A DNA stretch of 64,000 bases, from contig JAXMGD010000005.1 in assembly GCA_046347475.1 (NCBI GenBank), positions 1 through 64,000 of the forward strand, given 5' to 3'. The notes beneath the pieces were generated by a model. That model was not told where the DNA came from. It made no database searches and saw only the letters and a program-made list of their open reading frames with translations. The DNA is from CAMCXE01 sp046347475. GTDB lineage: Bacteria; Pseudomonadota; Gammaproteobacteria; Pseudomonadales; Cellvibrionaceae. The translations under genes were made by a program, and so were the position numbers. This document shows, one piece after another, positions 1-10,196 of this stretch. The first letter of the stretch is position 1, and each line of letters starts with the position of its first letter.

Positions 1-1
1 T

Positions 2-2149
2 AATAAGCGCACCACTGATACGGGCAAGCTCGCGTTTTTACTCGGCAACACCCTCGTGCCTGCGGACACTGTAGTTTGCTTGGACAACATCGTTCTCGAC
101 GATCCTCAGGCAACAGGTACTGACGGGCCACAGGTTCTACCCGTAGCTCAAGTAAAAGTGAATCAGCACGCCTATTTGCCAACCTTTGCCAAAAAAGCCG
201 TTTATGTGGTTCCAGCAGGGGAAAATGCTTCACAAACCCGCGCTTGGGAATTGCGTCGCGGCTCGTCGGTAGTCGCTTCAGGCCAAACGGTTAACCTAGG
301 TCTCGACGCCGCCTCTGGCGACAATGTGCAAACTATCGATTTCTCATCTGTAACCACTGAAGCGGATGACTACACCCTCGTCGTTAAAGGCGCTTCCGCT
401 GATTACACCAGCCAGCCTTTTGCCATCAGCGCCGATGCCTATAAAAAGCTGAAGTATGACGCGCTGTCTTACTTTTACCACAACCGTTCCAGCACGCCGA
501 TCTTGGCCAGTGTTGTAGGTGATACCTATGCCCGTGCGGCCGGCCACCCTGATAACGCTTTACAAACGGCCGCGTGTGCTACCAGCCCAAGCTCCTCCGA
601 TTGCGCTACCTTGGATGTGAGTGGCGGTTGGTACGATGCCGGTGACCATGGCAAATACGTGGTTAATGGTGGTATCAGTGTTTGGACTTTAATGAACCAG
701 TTTGAGCGTGCGCAAAATCTTGGCAGCACTGCCGCAGCGTTTGGCAACGGGGCTATGGCGCTGCCGTCTTCTGAACAAATCAACGGCGTGCCCGACATTT
801 TGGATGAAGCCCGCTGGGAAGTAGATTGGTTCTTAAGAATGCAGGCCACCTCCGGCTTGGTGTACCAAAAAGTACACACCCAGGGTTGGACGGCCATTCC
901 TACAGCGCCGGCTGATGACAAAAAGCCTCGTGTAGTACAGCCTGTTTCCACTGCCGCTACGTTAAATTTTGCAGCGGTAACGGCGCAGTGCTACCGCACC
1001 TTCAAGGCCTATGATGCCACTTACGCCAACAAGTGTTTGGCTGCTTCCAAAAAGGCTTATGCAGCGGCTAAACAAAATCCGAGCTTGCCGGCCGTGGAAT
1101 CTGACGGCTCTGGTACCTACGGCGACAAGAGCATGGTTGATGAGTTCTACTGGGCCGCCACCGAACTTTATGTAACCACAGGCGACAGCAGTTACCTCAA
1201 TGACATGAAAACCAGCAGCTTCCACAGCGCTATTTTTGGTGGCGCTGCCGAGGCTCTGATTCCTGATAGCTCCTTGGGTTGGCCAACCACTGAATTATTG
1301 GGTGTGATTTCTTTGGCGTCTGCTAAGGGTGAGTATGTACGCGATGCGTCCATGGTGACTAAAGCGCAAAACTTTATCGTGCGTCGCGCCGATGCCTATG
1401 TGGCTGAAGCGAAGAAACAAGGCTACGGCTTACCCTACAAGGGAGAGAACGCCGGTTGGGGTTCCAACTCTGAAGTGGTTAACAACATGATCGTAGTTGG
1501 CCTTGCCAACGACTTTACCTGTGCGGCCAAAGCGGATTACGTGAACACGCTGCAAAGTGGTATGAGTTATTTGATGGGTACTAACCCGCTGGATCAGTCC
1601 TATGTGACTGGCTACGGCGAGCGCCCCACTCAAGCGCCTCACCACCGCTTCTGGGCTAAGTCGGCAAGCGCTGCCTATCCTGCTCCTCCAGCGGGTGTGT
1701 TGGCCGGTGGCCCCAACAAAGCCATTGAAGATTCAATTGCTGCTGTTGATTTGCTCGGTTGTACTGCGCTGAAGTGTTACTTGGACAACATTGGCTCTTA
1801 CAGCACCAATGAGATCACCATTAACTGGAACGCGCCTTTGGCGTGGGTAGCTGCCTACATGGATGAGCAGAGCACCGCTAATGGTCGCAATGCTACGGCT
1901 AAGCGTTGCAGCGGAGGTTCTTCTTCCAGTAGCTCTTCAAGCAGTTCTTCAAGTAGTTCATCGAGCAGTTCAAGCTCAAGCAGCTCTAGTTCGTCCAGCT
2001 CCAGCTCTTCATCCAGCAGCTCCAGCTCTAGCAGCTCGTCCTCTAGTGGCGGTGTAGTAAAAGCCGGTGCATTAGGTCTTGCTGATATGTTGGCGGTATT
2101 GGTGTTGGCCGTTGTGGGCGTGTTCTCTCGCCGCCGTTTTAAAGCTTAA
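2..2149 (+). CDS. GH9 endoglucanase (cellulase), 5' end outside the window
   Basis: Secreted cellulase hydrolysing beta-1,4-glucan. The frame is open to the left edge, so the N-terminus is missing; 715 residues are visible. In order: the last ~35 residues of a CBM4/9-like carbohydrate-binding module, a CelD_N-type Ig-like domain (~45-125), and the GH9 catalytic domain (~130-630). Family catalytic motifs are intact: GGWYDAGDHGKY (bases ~622-657) with the paired Asp, the APHHRFW His region (~1634-1654), and STNEITINWNAPL with the acid Glu at codon 1811-1813. A pure run of 43 serines (1919-2047) follows, then GG, a hydrophobic helix and RRR, which looks like a C-terminal sorting or anchoring signal. 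A strong terminator follows. Family assignment is firm; the exact substrate is inferred. Confidence 0.93.
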   Translation, partial: NKRTTDTGKLAFLLGNTLVPADTVVCLDNIVLDDPQATGTDGPQVLPVAQVKVNQHAYLPTFAKKAVYVVPAGENASQTRAWELRRGSSVVASGQTVNLGLDAASGDNVQTIDFSSVTTEADDYTLVVKGASADYTSQPFAISADAYKKLKYDALSYFYHNRSSTPILASVVGDTYARAAGHPDNALQTAACATSPSSSDCATLDVSGGWYDAGDHGKYVVNGGISVWTLMNQFERAQNLGSTAAAFGNGAMALPSSEQINGVPDILDEARWEVDWFLRMQATSGLVYQKVHTQGWTAIPTAPADDKKPRVVQPVSTAATLNFAAVTAQCYRTFKAYDATYANKCLAASKKAYAAAKQNPSLPAVESDGSGTYGDKSMVDEFYWAATELYVTTGDSSYLNDMKTSSFHSAIFGGAAEALIPDSSLGWPTTELLGVISLASAKGEYVRDASMVTKAQNFIVRRADAYVAEAKKQGYGLPYKGENAGWGSNSEVVNNMIVVGLANDFTCAAKADYVNTLQSGMSYLMGTNPLDQSYVTGYGERPTQAPHHRFWAKSASAAYPAPPAGVLAGGPNKAIEDSIAAVDLLGCTALKCYLDNIGSYSTNEITINWNAPLAWVAAYMDEQSTANGRNATAKRCSGGSSSSSSSSSSSSSSSSSSSSSSSSSSSSSSSSSSSSSSSSSSSGGVVKAGALGLADMLAVLVLAVVGVFSRRRFKA
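1919..2047 (+). repeat. 43-codon poly-serine linker
   Basis: Uninterrupted serine codons using a mixture of the TCN and AGY codon families rather than one repeated triplet. Ser-rich linkers are typical of plant-cell-wall-degrading enzymes in Cellvibrio and Saccharophagus-type bacteria. It separates the catalytic domain from the C-terminal hydrophobic anchor. Confidence 0.95.
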
Positions 2150-2167
2150 TTGTTAAGTTTTTAACGC

Positions 2168-2204
2168 AAAAAAACCTGCGTCCGAAAGGGCGCAGGTTTT
2201 TTTT
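2168..2204. terminator. Intrinsic terminator after the GH9 gene
   Basis: GC-rich stem CCTGCG/CGCAGG, extended by TCC pairing with GGG around a GAAA loop, flanked by an A run on the left and eight T on the right. It can work in both directions and lies between the cellulase and the convergent FHA gene. Confidence 0.9.
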
Positions 2205-2305
2205 CGTCTGTTGTTTTTAGGTTAGGTGGTCGGGTTTGTTGATCTGGCCAAAAAGGGCAGGATTGATTTTTATGAGCATTAACATCTGAGCCTACTTTAT
2301 GGTGG

Positions 2306-3094
2306 CTAAACGCTTTCAGCCATCACTTCCTGGGCAACGCCAAATACACAGGTTAATTTTCCTAAGGAAATGAGGTCGCCGCTTTTACATTCGCTTTCAA
2401 CTACGCGTTTGCCGTTTACTTTTGTGCCATTGGTAGAGCCGCTATCTTTGATAAACCAGCGCCCTTCTTCGCAGCGCAAGCTGGCGTGATGGGTCGAGAC
2501 GGTAGGGTGATTAATGGCAAGGGCGCAGCCATCATCACGGCCTATTGACCAACTGTTGCCTGCCGGTGGGTTGGCGGTGTCGAGTTTAAACACAGACTCT
2601 ACGCCGGTTTTAGATAAGGCCGCGAGGATACTGATGTCTTGGTTCTCGTGAGGCAGGCTGGCAAATGCTTTTTTCAACACATCACAAACCAGGGCTTGAG
2701 TTTCTTCTGCGCTGAGCGTACCCGTATTGAGTTGCGCAAACTGAGTAGCCGGTAGCGCCGTCGCGCCGCCTAGGTTTAAGGAGAATACTGTGGCATCGTC
2801 CTGGTTCTCAGGGTCTATTAGCATGAGTTTTTCACTGCCCAGGCTAATTACGTCGCCGTGCATGAGTTCGGTGGGTTGTTTTACCGGCATATTATTGATG
2901 AAGGTGCCATTGGTGGAATTTAAATCCTCTAATACGGCGCGCCCATGGTCTATATGGAGACTGGCGTGTTGAGACGATAAGGAGTCAGACTCCAGCCGCA
3001 CATAATTAAACGCCCCGCGGCCAATGGTGATGGTGGATTGCGTGAGGGTGAAGATGGTGCCCGTGCTGAGGCTTTTTAAACGGAAGTGTTTCAT
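2306..3094 (-). CDS. Protein with two FHA domains
   Basis: Cytoplasmic protein of 262 residues with two forkhead-associated (phosphothreonine-binding) domains joined by a ~90-residue linker. FHA1 (~18-85) has TIGRGAFNYVRL, SSQHASL and NSTNGTFIN. FHA2 (~180-250) has SIGRDDGCALAI, STHHASL and GSTNGTKVNG. Both keep the GR, SxxH and TNG ligand-contact motifs. The start was moved 10 codons inward because AGAGGA lies 6 bases before the ATG at 3094. No kinase, phosphatase or type VI secretion gene is adjacent, so its phospho-partner cannot be read from context. Confidence 0.85.
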   Translation of the reverse strand: MKHFRLKSLSTGTIFTLTQSTITIGRGAFNYVRLESDSLSSQHASLHIDHGRAVLEDLNSTNGTFINNMPVKQPTELMHGDVISLGSEKLMLIDPENQDDATVFSLNLGGATALPATQFAQLNTGTLSAEETQALVCDVLKKAFASLPHENQDISILAALSKTGVESVFKLDTANPPAGNSWSIGRDDGCALAINHPTVSTHHASLRCEEGRWFIKDSGSTNGTKVNGKRVVESECKSGDLISLGKLTCVFGVAQEVMAESV

Positions 3095-3369
3095 GCTGCG
3101 ATCCTCTGGTTTATGGGTGCACACACTGGCGGCTGTGTGCTGGCAAGTTTAACCTGAGTCCGCAAATAATCGACACGGGATTATCGGTTTGTGGTGGATT
3201 TCTCTTTGAGCCTGTTTCCGGCGTTTAGCAGGAATTTGAATCAGTGAGGGCGAGTGTTAAACGCGCGGACGAGATTGAGTCACAGGGTGAAGCAACCCAT
3301 AAATCTTTTTTTAGCCTAAGCGTCGTTAAGGATGCAATTCGGCGGTCGTCACATAACGCACATTGGCTA

Positions 3370-5346
3370 TTAGGGTTTTGCGCGTTGTTTGGCTGGGCTC
3401 TTGGTGGGCATTTTTTTACTTGCGGGTTTGCGTGCGCCTTGGGTGCGCCTGCGGCCTTTTTTTATCGGGCTGTATTCCTTGCGGCTCCCATGGGGCTGCG
3501 CTGGCACATTAATCGGGGTTGCTGTGTCAATTAGGTGCTTTAATTCAAGGCTCAAGGGGCCAATTAAATCCCCATAGGTTAATGCCCCTTCGGCGATTGC
3601 CGAGAGTTTATGTTCCCAATGGGCGGTCATATCGGGCGTGCTGGCTGAGAGCGGCAGGGCCGCTATAAGGGCTTTGCCTTTGGCGGTGGCTAGAATATGT
3701 TTTTTATCGCGTATTAAATATTCACGGCGAAATAATAATTCGATAATACCGGCACGCGTGGCTTCAGTGCCAATGCCATCCGTATCTTTTAAAATAGATT
3801 TTAACGAAGGGTCTGAGACAAAACGGCCAATGCCTGTCATGGCGGCCAACAAACTGGCGTCGGTAAAATGCTCAGGCGGTTGAGTGGTTTTCTCCAGTAA
3901 ATGCCCCTGTAAACATAAGCCGTGATCGCCCGTATATAATTTGGGTAGAGCTTGTTCGAGCGCTTCATCATCGGTGTGTTTAGTCCACAACACTTTCCAG
4001 CCAGGCTGTACAACAATGCAGCCGGTGGCTTTAAATAAGCCGCTATCGATACGCAGCAATAGGTTTTGTTGATCGCTAATGTACGCAGGATAAAATTGCG
4101 CTAAATACTGGCGGCCAATAAGGTGATAAACGGCTAATTCATGGCGGCTAAGTTGGCTGATGTTGGCTTTTTTGGCCGTGGGAATAATGGCGTGGTGGGC
4201 ATCAACTTTTTTATCGTTCCAGCATTTGCTGTGCAAGGAACAATTGGCGCCTGCAGCGGCTGTAGCTAATTCAGGTGAGTTGTGGGTAATTGCGCTAATA
4301 ATACTCGGTGCTTCGTGCCAGTGGCCCTCGGGTAAATAGCGGCTATCTGAGCGCGGGTAGGTGATTAATTGATGGTTTTCATAGAGTGATTGGCAGAGAT
4401 CCAAAACAGTTTGCGCGGACAATTTTAATTGTTTGGCTGCATCAATTTGCAGGCTGGATAAACTATACGGCAGGGGCGCATTTAGGTTCTTGCGCTGAGT
4501 GGTAAATTCGTCCACCACAGCAGGGGCGTTGTGAATGCGTTTTATCACGTGCTCGCATAGAGGTTTGGATAAGACCCGTCCTTCTGAATCACAAAATTGC
4601 TCACAGGCTTGTGAGGGCAACCATTTAGCGTTCACTCGCGGGCCTGTGCCGCCATTAAATTCCACCTCAGCCATCACCTCATAATAATCATGGGGAGTAA
4701 ATGCGGCGATTTGTGCATCTCGGCGCACGACTAATCCCAAGACAGGCGTTTGCACCCGGCCAACTGATAATACACCTCGCGCCCCTTTGCTTTGGCTGAG
4801 AATGCTGTAGGCACGGGTCATATTCAGGCCGTACAGCCAATCGGCATGGGTGCGGGCTAGGGCCGATTGGCTTAGAGCATAAAAGTCGCTGTTGGGTCGC
4901 ACCTGTTGCAGGGCCCGTTGTATGGCGGCAGGGTTTAAATCATTAATTAACAGCCGTTGTACCTGCGCTAATTGGGAGGCCGTTAATTTTGCCTCCCAGA
5001 GTACTTCATCCACCAACAATTGCCCTTCGCGGTCAGGGTCCCCCACATGGATGATCTCCTTGGCGCTTTTAATAAGTTTTTTTACGACTGCCAGTTGTTT
5101 CGCTGTTTGCTGTTTGGCTTTAAAGCGAAATTGTTTGGGGATAAACGGCAAAGACTCCAGCCGCCAGGATTTTAAGCTGGCATCGTAGTCTTCCGGCTCT
5201 GCAAGCTCTAATAGATGGCCAATACACCAGGTAACACAGGCGCCTTCGCCAGTTTGAATAAATCCTTCCTGCTTGCGTTGGGGGCCGGGCAGCACTGCCG
5301 CCAAGGCGCGCCCGAGGCTGGGTTTTTCGGCAATATAAAGGCGCAT
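3370..5346 (-). CDS. topB: DNA topoisomerase III
   Basis: Type IA topoisomerase that decatenates and relaxes DNA by single-strand passage. 658 residues, close to E. coli TopB (653). The N-terminal Toprim domain shows IAEKPSLGRAL and the acidic GDPDREGQ motif (~102-109). The catalytic Tyr is in LITYPRSDSRYLP near residue 328. The C-terminus is a Lys/Arg-rich tail (GRRRTQGARKPASKK), as is common for DNA contact in this family. An ATG start at 5346 follows AGGAG by 6 bases and is preferred over the GTG one codon upstream. Divergent from hrpA. Confidence 0.95.
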   Translation of the reverse strand: MRLYIAEKPSLGRALAAVLPGPQRKQEGFIQTGEGACVTWCIGHLLELAEPEDYDASLKSWRLESLPFIPKQFRFKAKQQTAKQLAVVKKLIKSAKEIIHVGDPDREGQLLVDEVLWEAKLTASQLAQVQRLLINDLNPAAIQRALQQVRPNSDFYALSQSALARTHADWLYGLNMTRAYSILSQSKGARGVLSVGRVQTPVLGLVVRRDAQIAAFTPHDYYEVMAEVEFNGGTGPRVNAKWLPSQACEQFCDSEGRVLSKPLCEHVIKRIHNAPAVVDEFTTQRKNLNAPLPYSLSSLQIDAAKQLKLSAQTVLDLCQSLYENHQLITYPRSDSRYLPEGHWHEAPSIISAITHNSPELATAAAGANCSLHSKCWNDKKVDAHHAIIPTAKKANISQLSRHELAVYHLIGRQYLAQFYPAYISDQQNLLLRIDSGLFKATGCIVVQPGWKVLWTKHTDDEALEQALPKLYTGDHGLCLQGHLLEKTTQPPEHFTDASLLAAMTGIGRFVSDPSLKSILKDTDGIGTEATRAGIIELLFRREYLIRDKKHILATAKGKALIAALPLSASTPDMTAHWEHKLSAIAEGALTYGDLIGPLSLELKHLIDTATPINVPAQPHGSRKEYSPIKKGRRRTQGARKPASKKMPTKSPAKQRAKP

Positions 5347-5468
5347 CACGGTCTCCTATCTGTATCCATATACAGTATGCCGACGAATGACCGCCCTGTC
5401 ACCCCCGACGCTTCAAAGCCCGTGTCGTAGGTTTATGGCTGAGATTAGGCGATAATGGCCGGCTGATT

Positions 5469-8400
5469 GTGAGCCCCTTTATCCATATGCCCCAGAATAA
5501 TAAGTTCGACCCAACCGCGTGTTTGCTGAGCGATGTGCCAAGGCTTCAGCAGATGGCCCGCACCATTGAGCAGCGCAGCCTCGCGGGGCAGCCGTTTGAT
5601 CGCTTGCAGCTAGAGTTTACCGAGCGCCTGGAGCAGTCCGCCCAAATCTTGGCCGCGCGCAGAGCGTTTACCGATTTAATTGAATTCCCCGCTCAATTGC
5701 CTATTAGCGACAAGCGTGCGGAAATCGCACGCCTAATAGCGGCGAATCAAGTGGTGGTTTTAGCCGGTGAGACGGGGTCAGGTAAAACCACCCAGCTTCC
5801 CAAAATCTGTTTAACCTTAGGCCTTGGCCAGCGCGGCCTAATTGGTCATACCCAGCCGCGCCGCTTGGCGGCCCGCGCTGTGGCGGAACGCATTGCCGCG
5901 GAGCTTAATTCGCCGTTGGGGCAGCGGGTGGGTTATCAGGTGCGCTTTAGCGACCAAAGCGCACCTTGCAGCCAGATTAAACTTATGACGGATGGTATTC
6001 TGCTGGCGGAAATACAAACCGATCCTATGTTGCTGCGTTACGACGCATTGATTATCGATGAAGCCCACGAGCGCAGTTTAAATATTGATTTTATTTTGGG
6101 CTATTTAAAGCGCCTGTTGCCCAAACGGCCGGATTTAAAAATTATTATTACCTCTGCCACTATTGATCTGGAGCGATTCTCAAAACATTTTAATAACGCA
6201 CCGATTATTGAAGTGTCTGGCCGCACCTATCCCGTCGATATTTGGTATCGCCCCGCCGCGGCGGGCGAAGAACAAACCGACGCTATAGTGGCCGCTGCGG
6301 AGGAAATATTACAGCTGCCCAAACACGCGGGCGATATTTTGGTATTTTTAAGCGGTGAGCGAGAAATTCGCGATACCGCTAAAGCTTTACGCGCATTAAA
6401 CCGCCCCGATTTAATTATTTTACCCTTGTATGCCAGGCTGTCTAACGCTGAACAAAATCGTATTTTTGCCCAGGTGCGCGGCCGTAAAATAATCTTGGCC
6501 ACCAATGTGGCGGAAACCTCCATCACCGTACCGGGTATAGGCTATGTGATCGATCCGGGTTTTGCCCGCATCAGTCGCTACAGTCACCGCAGTAAGTTGC
6601 AGCGTTTGCCCATAGAGGCTATTTCAAAAGCGAGTGCCAATCAGCGTGCTGGCCGGTGTGGGCGGGTTGCCAGCGGCATTTGTATTCGCCTGTATGATGA
6701 GCAGGATTTTAACAATCGCGCCCAGTTTACCGACCCTGAAATCATGCGCACCAATCTGGCTGCGGTGATTTTGCAAATGCTCTCGATCGGCGTTGGCGAT
6801 ATTCGCAAATTCCCTTTTGTGGATGCACCGGATGCTCGCTTAATCAGTGATGGATTTAAACTGCTAGAGGAGCTAAATGCAGTCACGCCCCAAGGCCAGC
6901 TCACAGCAGTGGGCCGCGCGCTGGCAAAACTTCCTATTGACCCAAAACTTGCGCGCATTTTATTGGCGGCCAACCAGCGCGGCTGCCTTACCGAAATGCT
7001 TATTATCAGCACGGCGATGGCCAACCAAGATCCGCGCGAACGGCCCGCCGATAAACAACAAGCCAGCGATGAACAACATCGGCGATTCTGGCAGCCCGAT
7101 TCCGATTTTTTAACCTGGGTGGCCCTGTGGAATTATGTAGAAGAACAGCGCCAAGCGCTAACTGCGAATCAATTTAAAAAACTCTGCGAAAAAGAATTTT
7201 TATCCTGGCTGCGTTTGCGTGAGTGGCGGGAGTTACATCATCAATTGCGTCTGGCCTGTAAAGAGGCGGGTTTTAAAGAAAACTCTCAGCCAGCCTCATT
7301 TGATGCCATACACAAAGCCTTGCTAGCAGGCTTGAGCGCCAATATTGGCGTGAAATCGGAAGAGTCAGTCGAGCAGGATTATTTAGGTGCGCGCAACCGC
7401 AAGTTTTTTATTTTTCCTGCGTCGTCTCAATTTAAAAAACGCCCTAAGTGGATATTGGCCGCTAATTTATTAGAAACAAGCAAAGTCTATGGCCATACAA
7501 TCGCTAAGATTGATCCAGAGTGGTTGCTGGAAACGGCCGAGCATCTGTTAAAGCACCATTATTATCAGCCGCATTACGCGCATCAAACAGGCCAGGTCAT
7601 GGCCTATGACCGTATTACGTTATACGGCTTGGTTGTCAAAGATAAACATCGCGTCAATTATGCGCATATTAACCCCCAAGAGACTCGAGAAGTATTTATT
7701 CGCCAGGCCTTGGTGGAAGGCGCCTATGGGCGCAATCCGCCCCATAAAATAGGCGCGTTTTATCGTCACAATGTTGCCTGTATTGAAGAAGTGCATGGCT
7801 TGGAGGCTAAATCACGCCGCAAAGATATTTTGGTGGATGATGAGGAGATTTTTACCTTTTATGCCGAGCGCTTGCCTGAGACGATTGCGAATTTGGCGAG
7901 CTTCGAACACTGGCGTAAAACTATCGAGTGCGAGCAACCGCGTCTATTATTTATTCCCCTTGAGCGACTAAAGCGCCATGAGGCCCAGGCCATTACCGAA
8001 GCGCAATTTCCCAAAATACTCGCTGTTGATGGTATGGAGCTGCCCTTAAGTTACCATTTTGAGCCTGGCGCGGCCGATGATGGGGTTTCGGTACATGTAC
8101 CTATTGATATTTTGCATAACCTGCCACAAGCCCCGCTTGATTGGTTGGTGCCAGGATTAATCCGCGATAAATTAATCGCACTGGTAAAATGTATTCCCAA
8201 ACAATGGCGCAAACGCTTTGTGCCCATTCCCGATGCGGTCGATAAAATAGTACCGCGCATGGCTTTGGCTAAACGCCCATTATTAGAGGTGCTGAGCGAA
8301 GAGCTGCAGCGTTTGGCTGGAGAGAAACTACCTGCGGATCTCTGGGCGAATACGGATATTGACTCTTTTTATCTTATGAACATAAAAGTCATGGATGATC

Positions 8401-9374
8401 AAAATCGTTTGATTGCCCAGGGCCGTGATCTTGCTGATTTGCGCTTAAAATACCGCGCCAATGTGCAGCAGAGCTTGCAGTCGGCAGGGGATCAGTTGGA
8501 GCGCACCGGAATAACTCGCTGGGATTTTGGTGTATTAGAATCTGAATCAACTTTGATGCGTGGCAAAGTGCGCATTCGCGCTTATCCCGCTTTGATTGAT
8601 CAGGCCGCCAGTGTGGATCTTAAATTATTGGATAATCCGGCTGAAGCTGCTTGGTTAACAGCCAGAGGGCTAAGCCGCTTGGCGCTTTTAGCTATGCCCG
8701 AGGCCTGTAAGTATCTGCATAAAAATCTATTTAAAAAAACTAGTATTTTGCTAACTACCTTGGGTCTGGGTACACCGGCTCAGGTAATCGATGATTTATT
8801 ATTGGCGGCGGCCTACCATGCCTATTTAAACGCACATCCTGTTCCGCGTCAGGCGCATGCCTTTGAGCAACTATTGGTGGCGCGTGCGGCCCTAACCCAA
8901 ACGGCAATAGAATACGAACATATACTGGAGGCAATATTCACCCAAGTATTGGCGTTAAAAAACCAAATGAAAGCGGTGAAAAATCCGTTAGCGGTGTTTG
9001 AGGTTGTGGCGTCCATTAACGAACAGATAAGCCAATGGCTTTATCCTGGTTTTATTTTCGCCACACCTTTACTTCAGTTACAGCAAATACCTCGTTACAT
9101 TGGTGCGCTCCAAACCCGCTTTGAAAAAGCCCAGCTGAGTCCTTTGAAAGATAAGCAGACACATCAGGAGGTGGTAGGATTTTGGCAAAAGCATCAGCAG
9201 CTGTGGCAACAAAAAGGCCCCGCCGCTTATTTTCACGACTCTGCCTGGCAAGAATATCGCTGGTTAATTGAGGAGTTTCGTGTATCGCTATTTGCTCAGC
9301 AGTTAAAAACCCGTGTCCCGGCCTCTGCTAAACGTTTGACAAAAGCATGGGAAGCCGTAACTGAAAAAGGCTAG
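5469..9374 (+). CDS. hrpA: ATP-dependent RNA helicase HrpA
   Basis: DEAH-box RNA helicase of 1301 residues, matching the usual HrpA length (~1300). Motif I GETGSGKTTQLPK is near residue 100, motif II DEAH near 197, motif III SAT near 228, then the helicase C-terminal domain with NVAETSITVPG and QRAGRCGR, the HA2/OB-fold region, and a long C-terminal extension (DUF3418 type) that distinguishes HrpA from HrpB. HrpA is linked to mRNA processing and rescue of stalled ribosomes. The start is either GTG at 5469 or ATG at 5487; neither has a strong ribosome binding site. Confidence 0.94.
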   Translation: MSPFIHMPQNNKFDPTACLLSDVPRLQQMARTIEQRSLAGQPFDRLQLEFTERLEQSAQILAARRAFTDLIEFPAQLPISDKRAEIARLIAANQVVVLAGETGSGKTTQLPKICLTLGLGQRGLIGHTQPRRLAARAVAERIAAELNSPLGQRVGYQVRFSDQSAPCSQIKLMTDGILLAEIQTDPMLLRYDALIIDEAHERSLNIDFILGYLKRLLPKRPDLKIIITSATIDLERFSKHFNNAPIIEVSGRTYPVDIWYRPAAAGEEQTDAIVAAAEEILQLPKHAGDILVFLSGEREIRDTAKALRALNRPDLIILPLYARLSNAEQNRIFAQVRGRKIILATNVAETSITVPGIGYVIDPGFARISRYSHRSKLQRLPIEAISKASANQRAGRCGRVASGICIRLYDEQDFNNRAQFTDPEIMRTNLAAVILQMLSIGVGDIRKFPFVDAPDARLISDGFKLLEELNAVTPQGQLTAVGRALAKLPIDPKLARILLAANQRGCLTEMLIISTAMANQDPRERPADKQQASDEQHRRFWQPDSDFLTWVALWNYVEEQRQALTANQFKKLCEKEFLSWLRLREWRELHHQLRLACKEAGFKENSQPASFDAIHKALLAGLSANIGVKSEESVEQDYLGARNRKFFIFPASSQFKKRPKWILAANLLETSKVYGHTIAKIDPEWLLETAEHLLKHHYYQPHYAHQTGQVMAYDRITLYGLVVKDKHRVNYAHINPQETREVFIRQALVEGAYGRNPPHKIGAFYRHNVACIEEVHGLEAKSRRKDILVDDEEIFTFYAERLPETIANLASFEHWRKTIECEQPRLLFIPLERLKRHEAQAITEAQFPKILAVDGMELPLSYHFEPGAADDGVSVHVPIDILHNLPQAPLDWLVPGLIRDKLIALVKCIPKQWRKRFVPIPDAVDKIVPRMALAKRPLLEVLSEELQRLAGEKLPADLWANTDIDSFYLMNIKVMDDQNRLIAQGRDLADLRLKYRANVQQSLQSAGDQLERTGITRWDFGVLESESTLMRGKVRIRAYPALIDQAASVDLKLLDNPAEAAWLTARGLSRLALLAMPEACKYLHKNLFKKTSILLTTLGLGTPAQVIDDLLLAAAYHAYLNAHPVPRQAHAFEQLLVARAALTQTAIEYEHILEAIFTQVLALKNQMKAVKNPLAVFEVVASINEQISQWLYPGFIFATPLLQLQQIPRYIGALQTRFEKAQLSPLKDKQTHQEVVGFWQKHQQLWQQKGPAAYFHDSAWQEYRWLIEEFRVSLFAQQLKTRVPASAKRLTKAWEAVTEKG

Positions 9375-10100
9375 TGCGCGGCTGATTAAATGGGGTGGGG
9401 ATCGAAAGCTGATTTCGTTACGGATTAATCAGGCGTGCACCGCTTATATCATCTGTATGATGCAAAGATTTGTTGTGAATCACGGTTTTTTGTATTTGAT
9501 GGCTTTAATTGCGAATTTTAGGTCTTTTTCCATTGCCTGTGCTTGGTTGTAGGCCGGCCCAATCTCACAAATCGGGTGGTGTGTGTTCGTGTCTGATATA
9601 GTCTCTTACCAATTTAGCTATTATTCGCCCTGGGGCCTAATCCGCCGCGGGCCCGGCTAAAACAAGCATATCCATGTATCTGCGCAGGGTTAATCGTAGG
9701 CATCAACCGATTTGTAGCTGGTTTTTTCCGCCTCGGCATTGTGAACTCGGTTCATTTACCATATTTAAATAGCAATATATTTTCAAGTTAAGTAAAATTC
9801 GCTGCCGCACGTGTGTGTTGTTGTTTGCAGCCAGTGTTAATCGATATTGAGCCACAGCGTGTAGGCTAACCCTCAAAAGTGATAGTACCGAACAAACTAT
9901 TTGCGGCTTGGCCTTGGCAGGGTACTGGCGCGGTACAACCTTGGCTGTTTGATAGCGGACTAACCTTTGGCTGTTCATTCGGGTTAGGTGTTACCACCTT
10001 GTCGTTATAACCATAAGCTATGGGTGCTTGGCCCAAGTGGGGCTTCGGTCTGATGTATTAGCCTTCGGTTAAAATGGTGAAGAAACTGTGTCGCTTATGC
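9375..10100. other. Non-coding stretch between hrpA and the porin gene
   Basis: About 725 bases with no reading frame that resembles a protein. No clear terminator for hrpA was seen. The right end leads into the porin promoter region. A small RNA cannot be excluded by eye. Confidence 0.5.
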
Positions 10101-10104
10101 TGTT

Positions 10105-10136
10105 TTGTAACATAACAGTAACAAATAATTCATAAT
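10105..10136 (+). promoter_or_regulatory. Pho-box-like promoter upstream of the porin
   Basis: Two 7-base half sites with a 4-base spacer, TTGTAAC-ATAA-CAGTAAC (10105-10122), match the 11-base periodicity of PhoB boxes (consensus CTGTCAT-N4-CTGTCAT). Eight bases further lies CATAAT (10131-10136), a good -10 element, with no obvious -35. That is the architecture of a PhoB-activated promoter. The half sites deviate from consensus at several positions, so this is a candidate only. Confidence 0.45.
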
Positions 10137-10196
10137 CTGTGCGCCAACGGCAGCATAAGACTGCTAGAGCGTTTTACTTATACCTGGAGAAAAAGC

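Noticed and set aside
1863..2057. 64-codon ORF over the poly-Ser linker in another frame
   Set aside because: Low-complexity shadow of the serine run; the Ala/Val-rich translation follows from the codon pattern.
3244..3534. 96-codon + ORF overlapping the topB 3' end
   Set aside because: It is mostly opposite the conserved basic C-terminus of TopB, so it is a shadow.
9703..9978. 91-codon minus-strand ORF upstream of the porin
   Set aside because: No similarity or ribosome binding site; composition looks intergenic.
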